NCBI RefSeq assembly: GCF_018812025.1
Contig: NC_063054.1
Location: 36,228,396 to 36,292,395 of the forward strand
DNA length: 64,000 nucleotides
Source: Megalobrama amblycephala
Taxonomy: Eukaryota > Chordata > Actinopteri > Cypriniformes > Xenocyprididae
Reading direction: 5' to 3'
In this document: positions 1 to 9,820 of the stretch, in pieces
Layout of the letters: each line of letters opens with the position of its first letter
Numbering within the stretch: the stretch's first letter is position 1
Notes under the pieces: model-generated
What the model saw: only the letters and a program-made list of their open reading frames with translations
Told to the model about the DNA's origin: nothing
Databases searched by the model: none
Position numbers and translations under genes: made by a program

Positions 1-2
1 TA

Positions 3-470
3 GCTACCCTCTCGGCTGAAAGGAGTGTTGCCATCGCCAAGAGAATCCTGCGACAGCCAGACCCACAGCTCGCCCTGCTGAGCTACAGAGCTACTCCCAT
101 CACCGCAACAGGTCACAGCCCAGCTTATCTCATGTTTGGCCATGAGATCAGGACTACGGTGCCTGTGTTGCCCCAGCAGCTACGTCCAGCTCTACGTCCA
201 ACTCACCAAACTGTAAGACTGAAAGACCAACTGACTAAATCAGCCTACCGCTTCTTCTACAACAGGTGTCATTCAGCCAGGCCCTTGTCGACACTGCAGC
301 CTGGTCAGAGTGTTACAGTTAAGATGGACGGGGAGAAGGGCTGGAGGACCCCAGTGAAAGTCACTGCAAAAGCACCAGAGCCCAGATCTTACATTGTCCA
401 AACCGACCAAAGGACTGTAGTACACAGAAACAGGAGGCATTTACAGGAAGTGTCCGAGCCAACAACCTAA
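3..470 (+). CDS. Ty3/Gypsy-type integrase, C-terminal part (partial)
   Basis: The frame is open from the left edge of the window to a stop at 468-470. The translation begins ATLSAERSVAIAKRILRQ, continues through SYRATP and SPAYLMFGHEIRT, and ends with basic, proline-containing sequence. The SYRATP...SPAYLMFGHEIRT stretch is typical of the end of the retroviral-type integrase core and its C-terminal tail in Ty3/Gypsy retrotransposons of fish; it holds the region after the catalytic Glu, so the active-site residues lie outside the window. The frame stops at 470, but the usual final segment of such polyproteins (PPARFKDYV) is still readable at 591-618 in another frame, so the element has suffered at least one frameshift and is probably dead. 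An initiator at 132 would be internal to the domain and is not a real start. This is a different lineage from the chromodomain element at 2869-8158. Confidence 0.75.
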   Translation, partial: ATLSAERSVAIAKRILRQPDPQLALLSYRATPITATGHSPAYLMFGHEIRTTVPVLPQQLRPALRPTHQTVRLKDQLTKSAYRFFYNRCHSARPLSTLQPGQSVTVKMDGEKGWRTPVKVTAKAPEPRSYIVQTDQRTVVHRNRRHLQEVSEPTT

Positions 471-775
471 GTTACTGCAAAAGAGACTAGCCCCGCCTGC
501 TGCCACTAATGCAGCTGTGCCCTGTGTTCCCACCATTCCTCCTGGTTCCGGTTCCTCCCCAAAGAGGACCTTTGCTGGTTGAGCTATTAAGCCACCTGCT
601 AGGTTTAAGGACTATGTTTGAGATAGAAATGTCCTTTACTAATGATGTTTTGTTTTATGGTACAAACGTCTAGAGTGAGTTATAAGAGAAGTTTAAAAAT
701 GCCAGTCCAATTGTTATTGTTTTGTTTTCCTATTTTCTGACTGTGTTTACTGCATAGTAGAATTAACACACACAG
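471..775 (+). pseudogene. Degenerate 3' end of the same Ty3/Gypsy element and flank
   Basis: Frame-shifted remains of the polyprotein tail are visible up to a stop at 619-621 (residues PPARFKDYV in frame 1). The remaining 150 bases are AT-rich with no coding signal. No LTR boundary could be fixed. Confidence 0.45.
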
Positions 776-1003
776 CTACGACGCATAGTTGTCAACAGAA
801 CTCTTCTTAGCGACCATCGGGGCCAGCTGATAAATCAAACTTTTGCCGAATCCCGTAGGAAGGACGGCAAAGACATCTTTCCCATCGACAAATGCCTTGA
901 TCGCGGTCCTCTGTTCCTTTTTTAAAATTAATGCGCTGTCGATATCTTCTATAACGGACGCGATGGCGGAATCTACACATCTCAGTTCTTCAACAGCCAT
1001 CAT
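776..1003 (-). CDS. RecQ-like helicase N-terminal fragment (transposon-associated)
   Basis: A 75-residue minus-strand frame starts with MMAVEELRCVDSAI and contains EQRTAIKAFVDGKDVF followed by VLPTGFGKSLIYQLAP. The LPTGFGKS stretch is a helicase Walker A motif (motif I), and the preceding Gln in EQ is in the place of the Q/0 motif that precedes it in RecQ helicases. Motifs II to VI are absent: the frame loses similarity after QLAPMVAKK and stops. It is therefore either a first exon or, more likely, the 5' stub of a helicase-bearing mobile element common in fish. The sequence upstream (1004-1660) is GC-rich with several ATTGG boxes, which fits a promoter. A functional protein cannot be made from what is seen here. 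Confidence 0.5.
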   Translation of the reverse strand: MMAVEELRCVDSAIASVIEDIDSALILKKEQRTAIKAFVDGKDVFAVLPTGFGKSLIYQLAPMVAKKSSVDNYAS

Positions 1004-2204
1004 TGTTGTAAACTAATTGACCTTTCGCAAAGACCCGCCCCCCGTTAGTTACTGTTGCTTTGTCCAACAAGCCGTGGTGCTGTCACGCCACACAGAGTGG
1101 AAAATGCATCGCGGAGCAAAGAGGAAACTGACAACACAGCGACAGACGAGACAGAGCAGGTTACTTATGATATTAAACAAAGTCCCAGCTTTCAAACTGT
1201 GTAGTTATTAAAAAAAATTCAAACAATAAAAACCGTTTTGTGGCTCTTTAATGGGTTGTGACCATGATCGTGACATCAAATAAACATGAATGAACATGAG
1301 AATGAATGTTGTTTCAAACGCGGAAAGACGTCAATATGCACAATTTTTCAAGTTTAACTCCACCAAGGTTAATCTTCTAACTCCTGACTGCTTTGTCGGA
1401 CAAAATGGCGGATGCGGCGTTCTGATTGGTTAGATCGCTTGTCAGTCAAACTCCCCAAGCGCTCTTTGATGACGTGGCTGATTACGTTTCTGGTGATAAT
1501 CTGTCAATCATCGCCCTGACAATGTGATTGGTCCGAACAGTTTCTGTTCGGGCATAATTACTCCTCTAAGGATCGAGTCCAGACCGAACTCCCCGACCTC
1601 AAAATGTTGTGGGCGGGGCTAAGTTCGGCTGGCATCCAGGCTACTGTTTATGTGTTTTTACAGGTAAGATGAGTGATGTGGCATCACAGTTTGTGTTCAT
1701 AAAATGTTTATACGTTAGTTATATGTGTTAGTTTGATGAATTTGTATATTAAATCGATAAATTTAGCGGTTGAGATGCGGCCAGCGGCGCCCGCGCGATG
1801 GATTGCGCAATCGCGGCTGGGAGGCGGCTGACTCCGCTGAGCTGGTGGAGGCCGCGCGATGCATTACGACATAAGTGCCTAATGTCGTCAGAAAATATAA
1901 TTACACAATCACTCGTTGTTTTGAAAGAGTTGATATTTGTTCATTATTACGTTTGTGTTTTGTAAATCTGTCATGGGTTAAGGACAACTAAATTGCTGAT
2001 ACAGATCGTTTACAATAGTGCACACAGAGAAATATAGCCTACTAAAAAGGAAACAAAGTGATTATACACCTTTTGTGTATGTTTACTGAGTATTGAGTTT
2101 TGTCAGTTTGATGTAATGAAAATGTTATTGTGTTACAGACATCACACAAAAAAAATGATGCGTACGTCATCACTACATAAAATCACCATAAGCTGTATGC
2201 CTTT
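1004..2204. other. Promoter-like, then AT-rich sequence without genes
   Basis: Bases 1381-1660 are GC-richer, with repeated ATTGG (inverted CCAAT) boxes near 1424, 1529 and elsewhere, and the motif GTGGGCGGGGC near 1610. It may be the upstream region of the helicase fragment on the minus strand. 1770-1870 is a short CG-rich patch. The rest is AT-rich and no frame or RNA gene was recognised. Confidence 0.3.
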
Positions 2205-2739
2205 TCAGAGGGTACTTAATAAACTGGTAAACTTTATATCTGTAAAACAACTCAGATGGACAGTAATAAATTGCGCGCACTCTCTCTCTCTGCCATGACA
2301 TACAGTTTGTACTGATCCATCCTTGATAACTTCAACCGTGGTGGTTCTCAGTGACTCAGATGGCGGGAGACTATGGGGCATCGTATGTTCGTTGGTACAT
2401 CCAACAACAGAACATTTGTAATGTTTTTTGGCACAGACATTGCATATCTCTAGCTGATACAGCGAGTACACAGAAATGGTGGACTCTGCGCTTCTCACTC
2501 AGGGGTGTGTCCATGCTAACAGGGCAGATCATCACCAGTCATGGGCGGGGTTTCCCAACTCTTATGTAGGAGTAGGGGGAAATATCAAACAGTGTGTTCT
2601 GAGAGATTGAAAATGATAAATGGGGATTAAAAAGTATTGGGTTGATTTTTACCATTATAGGCTTGTTGTTTACACACACTGTGGACACACATCTGTGTTC
2701 AAACACCTTAAAAAGTGAATTTTGCATAATAGGTCCCCT
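2205..2739 (-). mobile_element. THAP-bearing TTAA element, truncated minus-strand copy
   Basis: The right end (2700-2739) is the inverted counterpart of the terminus at 53720: both read AGGNGACC/AGGGCACC then TATTATGCAAAATTCAC. It is followed by TTAA at 2740-2743. On the minus strand a frame contains HYKCSVVGCTNEH, matching HKCSVVGCNNEH of the THAP exon at 54012, and then diverges, so the zinc finger is incomplete. The left end could not be found and the copy is probably truncated. The sequence after TTAA (2744 onward) matches an uninterrupted stretch at 12175, so the element inserted at a TTAA inside another repeat. Confidence 0.6.
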
Positions 2740-2743
2740 TTAA

Positions 2744-2868
2744 AAGAAAATATCTCCCTTCGCTTTGAACTTTAAGCGTCATAGCTTTGCAGATTATGCT
2801 CAAACAGCAACATTACACTCTAACTTAAGTTAAAAAAGTGAAATCATAATGAACCACCCCTTTAATAT
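2744..2868. repeat. End of a TTAA-flanked MITE (GGGGTGGTTCATTATG type)
   Basis: Closely similar to 12175-12300, ending AATCATAATGAACCACCCC then TTTAA. Read on the minus strand this is TTAA then AGGGGTGGTTCATTATG, a typical terminus of this group. The LTR retrotransposon begins directly afterwards, within AT-rich sequence also present after the 12300 copy. Confidence 0.6.
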
Positions 2869-3364
2869 TGTCACGGTTCGCAGATGCATTGTTTCCTTCT
2901 TGTCGCGTGCTCTGTGTTATGACAGCAGTGGGTGTGTTTGTGTTTGTGTGCGAGTGTGTTTGTGGGTGTGCCCAGGCCACGTGGGTGATTATTGGACCCA
3001 GCTGCCACCCATCACTCTCCCCACCTGCTGCTCATTCCCTCAGTCCTTAAATACTCACCTCATTCCTGTCTCCATTGTCAGATCGTTGTTTGGTGTCCTG
3101 TTCGTGGTTGTCTCGTCTGTTCCTGACCGGAGTCCCAGTTGTTCGTCGTCTTCTGTGGATTACTGTCTTCGTGCCTTGTCTTTTGTCTGGATCCTGGATT
3201 TATCTCACCGCCACTCTTCAGTCACCACGCCACGTCACCAGCCGACCATCTCAGTCCCTGCGCCTACCTGTAGCCTGCACGTTCTCATTGACTGTGTTTC
3301 TGTTACTGCTTGTTGTTCAATAAACGGCGTTACTTGCATTTGCTTCCTGTAATCAATCATGACA
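2869..3364 (+). repeat. 5' LTR
   Basis: Starts TGTCACGG and ends AATCATGACA (TG...CA). It contains a TATA-like TTAAATAC at 3047-3054, a putative transcription start near 3077 and AATAAA at 3319-3324, giving a U3-R-U5 layout. The last six bases, ATGACA, supply the gag start codon. A GT-rich stretch lies at 2928-2970. Confidence 0.95.
3047..3087 (+). promoter_or_regulatory. LTR core promoter and self-priming segment
   Basis: TTAAATAC (3047-3054) sits 30 bp upstream of GTCAGATCGTT (3077-3087), which is exactly complementary to the 11 bases at 3366-3376 just after the LTR. In Tf1/sushi elements the 5' end of the transcript folds back on the primer-binding site to prime reverse transcription; the spacing from the TATA-like box puts the predicted transcript start at the first base of this segment. 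The start site itself is inferred. Confidence 0.6.
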
Positions 3365-4330
3365 GAACGATCTGACCTCGCTACGGAAGCAGCAAGCACT
3401 CAGCAGTCTTCGCTGGAGGATTTCGTCAACAGCAGCATTCGTCGAATGGAGTCGCAGGAGAGAAACCTCAACGAGACGGGAAGAGCCGTGCAGGCTCTCG
3501 TGGCGCAGGTGTCCGAGCTCACCCAGCAAGTCCAGCTGCTTCGTGTCCCCGCTGCGCCGCCCACACCGGCCGTTTCCCCACCCACACCAGCGAGCGTCGC
3601 CGCTTCGGAGCCTCGTCTCCCTGTACCCGAAGCTTATTCAGGTGAACCAGGATTTTGCAGAGCTTTTCTGACTCATTGTACCATGCACTTTGCTCTGCAG
3701 CCCCGCACCTACAGCACCGAACAAAGCAGAGTGGCTTTCGTACTGACGCTTTTGACGGGGAAGGCGTCGCTCTGGGGAACGGCGGTGTGGGAGAACCAAG
3801 ACCCCTGCTGTACCTCGTTCCAGTCACTCTCCGCAGAGATGAAGAGAGTGTTCGACCGCTCAGTCGCGGGGAGAGAAGCCGCCAGACAGTTGGCGGAACT
3901 ACGCCAAGGAGAGAAGTCGGTGTCTGACTATTCCATCGAATTTCGTACATTGGCGGCAGAGTGTCACTGGAACGAGGAGGCGCAGTGGGACATGTTCCTG
4001 CATGGGTTGGCTGACCGTGTCCAAAGGGAGATCTACACGCTGGACCTCCCCACCACGTTTAATGGTCTTGTCGACCTGGCGCTCAGGGTGGATGCTCGGC
4101 TGACCAGGGCCGAGCGGAGAAGTCCAGCCCACAGGAGTGAGGAAGTCCTGAGGTCCAGCGGCGGGGACACGGTCAGTCCCCTTCAAGATCATGAGCCCAT
4201 GCAGGTGGGTCGAGCTCGGCTTTCCCGGGAGGAGCGGGAGAGGCGGAGGTCCCAAGGACTTTGTTTATATTGTGGCAAGGCGGGCCATTTCGCTTACAAC
4301 TGCCCGTTAAAAGGGCAAGCCCGGCAGTAA
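3359..4330 (+). CDS. gag: Gag polyprotein of the LTR retrotransposon
   Basis: Encodes a 323-residue protein expected to form the intracellular virus-like particle and bind the element's RNA. The start ATG is the last ATG of the 5' LTR (ATGACA), and the second codon onward runs into the primer-binding site. Residues about 20-62 are polar and heptad-like (coiled-coil prone), followed by a Pro/Ala-rich linker (about 63-85) and a capsid-like segment (about 85-245) that includes the retrotransposon-gag pattern YSIEFRTLA and FLHGL. A CCHC zinc knuckle, C-x2-C-x4-H-x4-C, lies at residues 302-315 ([14 protein letters not shown]). The stop at 4328-4330 lies inside the pol frame, which is open from 4195 and is in the -1 frame relative to gag, so pol is probably made as a Gag-Pol fusion. 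No stops or frameshifts are present. Confidence 0.93.
   Translation: MTERSDLATEAASTQQSSLEDFVNSSIRRMESQERNLNETGRAVQALVAQVSELTQQVQLLRVPAAPPTPAVSPPTPASVAASEPRLPVPEAYSGEPGFCRAFLTHCTMHFALQPRTYSTEQSRVAFVLTLLTGKASLWGTAVWENQDPCCTSFQSLSAEMKRVFDRSVAGREAARQLAELRQGEKSVSDYSIEFRTLAAECHWNEEAQWDMFLHGLADRVQREIYTLDLPTTFNGLVDLALRVDARLTRAERRSPAHRSEEVLRSSGGDTVSPLQDHEPMQVGRARLSREERERRRSQGLCLYCGKAGHFAYNCPLKGQARQ
3366..3376 (+). other. Putative self-priming primer-binding site
   Basis: AACGATCTGAC begins two bases after the LTR end. It does not resemble the TGG-starting complement of a tRNA 3' end, but is a perfect 11-nt reverse complement of LTR bases 3077-3087. The match does not extend in either direction. It overlaps gag codons 3 to 6. 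Confidence 0.65.
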
Positions 4331-7300
4331 GTTTGAGGCTACTGTCGGGTGGGATCTCCGCTGGAAAGTCCTCAACCACATCCACCCTCCTCCCGGTGAG
4401 ATTGGGATGGTCGCATCACTTTCACAACTGCAACGCACTTCTGGATTCTGGGGCAGAAGGTAACTTCATGGACCAATCTTTCGCCACCAAGTTCCACATT
4501 CCTTTCAAACCACTCACCGACAGAATCGCTGTTCACGCACTCAACGGACAGAGCCTTCCCACCATTTCTCACGAAACTGAAGATCTCACCCTCATCACCG
4601 CTGGCAACCATTCGGAACGGATTAAGTTTTTTATTTTTGATTCCCCTCACACCCCCGTCGTCCTTGGTCATCCTTGGTTCACCAAACACAACCCCCGGGT
4701 AGACTGGGTCCAGAATTCCATTGTGGCCTGGAGTGAGGAGTGTCATAAGTCTTGTCTTGTCTCTGCTTGTTCGTCTGTTTCTGGTTCTGTTTTACAGGAG
4801 GAAGCAGTGGATCTGTCTACCGTGCCCATTGAGTACCAGGACCTGAAGGAGGTGTTCAGTAAGTCCAGGGCTGCTTCTCTTCCTCCGCATCGTCCCTACG
4901 ACTGTGCCATAGATCTAGTATCAGGGAAGTCTCCGCCTAAAGGCAAGTTATATTCACTTTCGGTCCCCGAAAGAGAGGCTATGGAGAAATATATTTCTGA
5001 TTCACTAGCAGCCGGGTTCATTCGCCATTCCTCTTCTCCAGCGGGGGCGGGGTTCTTTTTTGTGGGGAAGAAGGATGGTTCCCTGCGACCTTGTATTGAT
5101 TACCGGGGGTTGAACAACATTACGGTAAAGAATACCTATCCTTTGCCGTTAATGTCTTCAGCCTTTGAGAGGTTGCAGGGAGCATCCGTCTTCACAAAAT
5201 TGGATTTAAGGAATGCTTATCATTTGGTCCGCATCAGGGAGGGTGATGAATGGAAGACCGCCTTTAACACCCCTAGGGGGCACTTTGAATATTTGGTCAT
5301 GCCGTTCGGGCTTTCCAACTCCCCAGCGGTCTTCCAGGCACTCGTTAATGACGTGCTGAGAGATATGGTCGATCAGTTCTTATATGTCTACCTGGACGAC
5401 ATATTGATTTTTTCCTCATCTCTCCAGGAACACGTACAGCACGTTCGACGAGTGCTTCAGAGGTTGTTAGTGAATGGGCTTTTTGTCAAGGCGGAGAAAT
5501 GCGTTTTTCATGCACAGTCTGTTCCTTTCCTAGGGTACATCGTGTCGACTGAGGGAGTACGCATGGACCCTGAGAAGGTTAAGGCTGTGGTGGATTGGCC
5601 AAATCCAGATTCCCGTAAGGCCCTACAGAGGTTTCTGGGGTTCGCCAATTTTTACCGGCGTTTCATTCGCAACTTCAGCCAACTAGCCTCACCTCTGATC
5701 GCCTTGACCTCCCCCAGAACTACGTTCAGGTGGTCAGACGCAGCTGAGGCTGCGTTTGCCAAACTGAAGGCTCGCTTTGTTTCGGCCCCCATTCTCGTTG
5801 CCCCTGATCCATCACGGCAGTTTGTGGTGGAGGTTGACGCATCAGAGGTGGGGGTAGGTGCAGTGTTGTCCCAGCGTGCTTCCGCGGACGATAAGATGCA
5901 TCCGTGCGCGTTTTTTTCTCATCGTTTATCTCCCGCCGAAAGTAACTACGACATTGGTAATCGAGAGTTGCTGGCAGTCAAGTTAGCGTTGGAGGAATGG
6001 CGCCACTGGTTAGAGGGCTCTGGGGTACCCTTTATCGTCTGGACCGATCATAAGAACCTAGAATACATCAGAACTGCCAAGAGATTGAACTCCAGGCAGG
6101 CTCGGTGGGCACTTTTTTTCGGACGTTTTGATTTTACTCTCTCGTACCGCCCGGGTTCCAAAAACATCAAACCCGACTCTTTGTCTCGTATTTTTGACCG
6201 TTCCGAACGCCCGTCTACTCCCGAGTGTATTTTTCCCGAGAGATTAGTTATCTCCACACTCATATGGGAGGTCGAATCGAGAGTCAAGTCGGCTCTAGAA
6301 GGGGTAACGCCTCCGCCCGAGTGCCCACCAAACCGATTATTTGTGCCGGAGGGATTACGGTCCAGGGTCATTCAGTGGGGTCATTGTTCCAACGTGGCAT
6401 GTCATCCAGGAGTCAGTCGAACTAAGTTTTTGGTTAAGCAACGATTCTGGTGGCCTCTCATGGCTCGTGACGTTCGCGATTTTGTCTTGGCTTGCTCAGT
6501 CTGCGCTGTTGGTAAGACTTCCAATCGTGCCCCAGATGGGTTACTTCAACCGCTGTCAGTCCCTTCGAGACCCTGGTCCCATATCTCGCTAGATTTTGTG
6601 ACCGCCCTCCCACCCTCCCAAGGGAACACGGTTGTTTTAACCGTAGTGGACCGGTTCTCGAAGGCGGCTCATTTTATTCCCTTGCCCAAATTACCCTCAG
6701 CCAAGGAGACAGCGGTTACGATCATTGACCACGTCTTTCGGATTCATGGCCTCCCGGTAGACGTGGTCTCTGACAGGGGTCCCCAATTCGTTTCCAAATT
6801 TTGGCAGGAATTCTGTAGATTGCTGGGGGCGACTGTTAGTCTGTCGTCGGGGTTTCACCCCCAGAGCAATGGTCAGACTGAGAGAGCCAATCAGGATTTG
6901 GAGCGAGCGTTGCGATGTATGGTCTCCAAGAATCCTTCCTCCTGGAGTCAACAACTCTCAATGGTGGAGTACGCACACAATACTTTACCAGTGTCGTCCA
7001 CGGGCCTATCTCCGTTTGAATGCAGTGTAGGTTACCAGCCACCTATTTTTCCCAGTCTGGAATCCGAGGTCGCGGTCCCCTCTGCCCACGCCTTTGTCCA
7101 GAGGTGCCACCGAACTTGGACGAGAGCCCGAGAGACTCTCCTCCAAGTGAGGGAACGCACCAAGGCCAAGGCCGATCGCCACCGGTCAAGGCCTCCGGTT
7201 TACGTCGTCGGTCAAAAAGTGTGGCTTTCTACTAAGGATATTCCTCTCCGACCCGTTTCTAAGAAGCTTGCTCCAAAATTCATTGGCCCGTTCACTGTCA

Positions 7301-7650
7301 CCAAGATCATTAGTCCGGTGGCAGTCCGCCTCAAACTTCCTCCAGTGTACAGGAGGATTCATTCCGTCTTCCATGTCTCCAAAATTAAACCTGTTTTTCA
7401 TTCTGAGATTAATCCGCCAGCCCCGGTTCCCCCACCGCCGCGTCTCATAGATGGGGAACCATCTTATTCGGTAAATCGCATTCTGGACTCTAGGCGGAGG
7501 GGACGCGGATTTCAGTACTTGGTGGACTGGGAAGGTTACGGTCCGGAGGAGAGGAGTTGGGTTCCTGCCAGGGACATTCTGGATCACACCCTTATCGATG
7601 ATTACAATCGACAGGTAAGGGAGTCGGGGAATGCCAGGAGGCATTCCTAG
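4195..7650 (+). CDS. pol: Pol polyprotein: protease, RT, RNase H, integrase, chromodomain
   Basis: The frame is open from 4195 (after TGA at 4192-4194) to TAG at 7648-7650 and lacks an initiating ATG near its start, so expression by -1 frameshifting from gag within 4195-4330 is likely. Counting residues from 4261: the aspartic protease motif LLDSGAEGN is near 60-68; RT carries the catalytic YLDD at 377-380; RNase H acidic residues are D526, E569 and D596; the integrase zinc finger is H708, H715, C745, C748; and the integrase core has D778, D838 and E874, a DD35E spacing. A chromodomain follows at about 1068-1112, with YLVDWEGYG and SWVPARDI; in chromoviruses this module can direct integration to particular chromatin marks. 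All signature residues are present. The only imperfect slippery candidate seen is A AAA GGG at 4309-4315. Confidence 0.95.
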   Translation, partial: AHAGGSSSAFPGGAGEAEVPRTLFILWQGGPFRLQLPVKRASPAVSLRLLSGGISAGKSSTTSTLLPVRLGWSHHFHNCNALLDSGAEGNFMDQSFATKFHIPFKPLTDRIAVHALNGQSLPTISHETEDLTLITAGNHSERIKFFIFDSPHTPVVLGHPWFTKHNPRVDWVQNSIVAWSEECHKSCLVSACSSVSGSVLQEEAVDLSTVPIEYQDLKEVFSKSRAASLPPHRPYDCAIDLVSGKSPPKGKLYSLSVPEREAMEKYISDSLAAGFIRHSSSPAGAGFFFVGKKDGSLRPCIDYRGLNNITVKNTYPLPLMSSAFERLQGASVFTKLDLRNAYHLVRIREGDEWKTAFNTPRGHFEYLVMPFGLSNSPAVFQALVNDVLRDMVDQFLYVYLDDILIFSSSLQEHVQHVRRVLQRLLVNGLFVKAEKCVFHAQSVPFLGYIVSTEGVRMDPEKVKAVVDWPNPDSRKALQRFLGFANFYRRFIRNFSQLASPLIALTSPRTTFRWSDAAEAAFAKLKARFVSAPILVAPDPSRQFVVEVDASEVGVGAVLSQRASADDKMHPCAFFSHRLSPAESNYDIGNRELLAVKLALEEWRHWLEGSGVPFIVWTDHKNLEYIRTAKRLNSRQARWALFFGRFDFTLSYRPGSKNIKPDSLSRIFDRSERPSTPECIFPERLVISTLIWEVESRVKSALEGVTPPPECPPNRLFVPEGLRSRVIQWGHCSNVACHPGVSRTKFLVKQRFWWPLMARDVRDFVLACSVCAVGKTSNRAPDGLLQPLSVPSRPWSHISLDFVTALPPSQGNTVVLTVVDRFSKAAHFIPLPKLPSAKETAVTIIDHVFRIHGLPVDVVSDRGPQFVSKFWQEFCRLLGATVSLSSGFHPQSNGQTERANQDLERALRCMVSKNPSSWSQQLSMVEYAHNTLPVSSTGLSPFECSVGYQPPIFPSLESEVAVPSAHAFVQRCHRTWTRARETLLQVRERTKAKADRHRSRPPVYVVGQKVWLSTKDIPLRPVSKKLAPKFIGPFTVTKIISPVAVRLKLPPVYRRIHSVFHVSKIKPVFHSEINPPAPVPPPPRLIDGEPSYSVNRILDSRRRGRGFQYLVDWEGYGPEERSWVPARDILDHTLIDDYNRQVRESGNARRHS

Positions 7651-7659
7651 GAGGAGGGG
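7649..7659 (+). other. Polypurine tract
   Basis: AGGAGGAGGGG lies directly upstream of the 3' LTR, separated by TAC. It would prime plus-strand DNA synthesis. It overlaps the pol stop codon. Confidence 0.8.
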
Positions 7660-7662
7660 TAC

Positions 7663-8158
7663 TGTCACGGTTCGCAGATGCATTGTTTCCTTCTTGTCGC
7701 GTGCTCTGTGTTATGACAGCAGTGGGTGTGTTTGTGTTTGTGTGCGAGTGTGTTTGTGGGTGTGCCCAGGCCACGTGGGTGATTATTGGACCCAGCTGCC
7801 ACCCATCACTCTCCCCACCTGCTGCTCATTCCCTCAGTCCTTAAATACTCACCTCATTCCTGTCTCCATTGTCAGATCGTTGTTTGGTGTCCTGTTCGTG
7901 GTTGTCTCGTCTGTTCCTGACCGGAGTCCCAGTTGTTCGTCGTCTTCTGTGGATTACTGTCTTCGTGCCTTGTCTTTTGTCTGGATCCTGGATTTATCTC
8001 ACCGCCACTCTTCAGTCACCACGCCACGTCACCAGCCGACCATCTCAGTCCCTGCGCCTACCTGTAGCCTGCACGTTCTCATTGACTGTGTTTCTGTTAC
8101 TGCTTGTTGTTCAATAAACGGCGTTACTTGCATTTGCTTCCTGTAATCAATCATGACA
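7663..8158 (+). repeat. 3' LTR
   Basis: 496 bp, TGTCACGG to ATGACA; I found no difference from the 5' LTR. AATAAA lies at 8113-8118. The target duplication AATAT follows at 8159-8163. Confidence 0.95.
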
Positions 8159-8163
8159 AATAT

Positions 8164-8600
8164 ATTATATTTATATTATTATTTATATTATTTTAGAGAT
8201 TTCATCTGGTCTTGATGAAATAAATGACTCACTGGCATAACAGTGGAAACTAATTCCATGTTTTCTTATAACATTACCAAGTGGTAGCATACATATTGAA
8301 AATAACAGGGGCCCTAACACAGATCCTTGCAGCACTCCAAAATTTACTGATGTTATCTTCTGATAGGTATGATTTAAAACACCTTAATGCCTATCCCTGA
8401 ATACCAATGTAATTTTGTATTTGATCTAAGAGTATTTTATTATCTATAGTGTCAAATGCAGCACTAAGATTATGTAAAACCAGTATTGAGACACAGCCTT
8501 GGTCAGAAGAAACAAGTCTTTGTAATTTTAATGAGCACAGTTTCTGTGCTATGATGAGGCCTGATTCCTGACTGAATTTTTTGTTTTAAAAGATCTTTAG
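8164..8600 (-). pseudogene. LINE (L2/CR1-type) reverse transcriptase remnant
   Basis: Read on the minus strand, three RT blocks appear in order: QSGIRPHHSTETVLIKIT (about 8520-8580), LSAAFDTIDNKILLDQ (about 8420-8470) and GVLQGSVLGPLLFSICMLP (about 8280-8340), followed by the position of the catalytic motif, here YAS-E instead of YADD. Stops and frame changes occur between the blocks, and a segment between blocks seems shortened. These patterns are typical of L2/CR1-group LINEs. The element is dead. Confidence 0.8.
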
Positions 8601-9820
8601 CAACTTTTAAGTTGCTAAAGTATTTTACTGATAAATTCATCAGAGCAGTGCTGACATTTCTGTGCGAGTGTGTGTCTGTACTGTATTTGTGTTTGAGCAG
8701 GAGAAAGAGCGTAAAAACCATGACAATAATTTGTCATTTTTATCCTATTGTTTATTATATTTATTTGCTTTGTCAATGTCATTGTAGGTTTTGTTTCTTT
8801 TGCTGTTTTCAGCTTTAAGGACCTTTTGATATAACTGAAATAATTTGGCGAAGTGATATGCAACTGCAATGCAGTCAAGACCTGCCAGAACTACTTTAGC
8901 TGTGCGTTTCCCTGAAAATAATTGCATGCCTTAGAACATTCGTCAACCAATCAGTATAGATATGATTACATTAGTGTGTTTTATCAGTGAATTACACATC
9001 CGGTTTATGTGAGAGTTATGCATATGAAGAGCATTACAACTGCATGAATATTCACTTTAATATGATCACATAATACACTGACAGACAGAGAATATACACT
9101 GTAAAACAAAAAATATAAAAGTGAGAGATCAAGATTAAATATAAAACAATCATGTCTGCTCCTTTCAGTAATTAAGACAGAGATATACAGTAAGTGCGGA
9201 AATAAGTATTTATATCAGACACTTATTTTGTATGTAGATGACTATACAATAAAACTAATGCTTTAATTAGTAATTGATTACTTAGGCTATTCATCATGAA
9301 AGCTGATAGAAAGCTTGACAGAGACGGCAGAAACACATTTAATAATAAGGCAAGTTTACTTAAATTAAAAGTTGCTGTAATAATTTAAATGTTCTGTAAT
9401 TGATAAAAGATAAAAGATAAACATAAACATCTGATAAAAGTCTAAAAAGAAAAATAATAATTTTTACTGTAATGCCGAATGGCTATAATTACAAATGTCA
9501 TCCCCAGAAATTAAAAAATAAAAAATAAATAAAATCCAATAAATAGAGGCATCAGTATCAGTGTTGGTCATACTGGCCTTCAATCATAGTACCTGTGTAC
9601 AACAAATATGTAAAATATACTATCTTAATGTCTTCAGCTGCATTAATTTGGAGATTCAAATGAAAATTTAAAATGTAATGTGCGTGTGATTCATCCCAGT
9701 TAATTACAGAAAAATGTGCTGTTAATTCATTCGTTTACTTGGTTGACAGCACTAGTTTCTGCATATTTTATACAGTCAAAATGTTATGTCATCACAACCA
9801 GTCCATCTTCCCAGACCAGC
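8601..9820. other. AT-rich intergenic DNA
   Basis: No gene, RNA or clear transposon end was found. Short simple stretches such as AATAAAAAATAAATAA occur near 9515. The last 100 bases are the 3' flank of the minus-strand receptor gene. Confidence 0.4.

Larger units (their letters stand above)
2864..8163 (+). mobile_element. Complete Ty3/Gypsy chromovirus-type LTR retrotransposon
   Basis: The element runs from 2869 to 8158, flanked by the 5-bp target duplication AATAT (2864-2868 and 8159-8163). Its order is LTR, primer-binding site, gag, pol (protease, reverse transcriptase, RNase H, integrase, chromodomain), polypurine tract, LTR. The LTRs are 496 bp each and I saw no difference between them; gag and pol are both open without stops. 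Chromodomain at the pol C-terminus plus probable self-priming places it with the Tf1/sushi group of chromoviruses (family knowledge). The combination of intact frames, matching LTRs and clean target duplication implies a recent insertion and possible retained activity (inference). Confidence 0.95.

Noticed and set aside
2849..3352. Frames of 60-171 codons within both LTRs (also 7631-8146)
   Set aside because: They cover U3-R-U5, have cysteine/valine runs from GT-rich DNA and no domain; duplicated only because the LTRs are.
3400..4746. Several minus-strand and shifted frames inside gag and early pol
   Set aside because: Shadows of the GC-rich coding strand; no recognisable domains.
6048..7683. 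Minus-strand frames opposite integrase and chromodomain
   Set aside because: Antisense shadows of pol without independent evidence.
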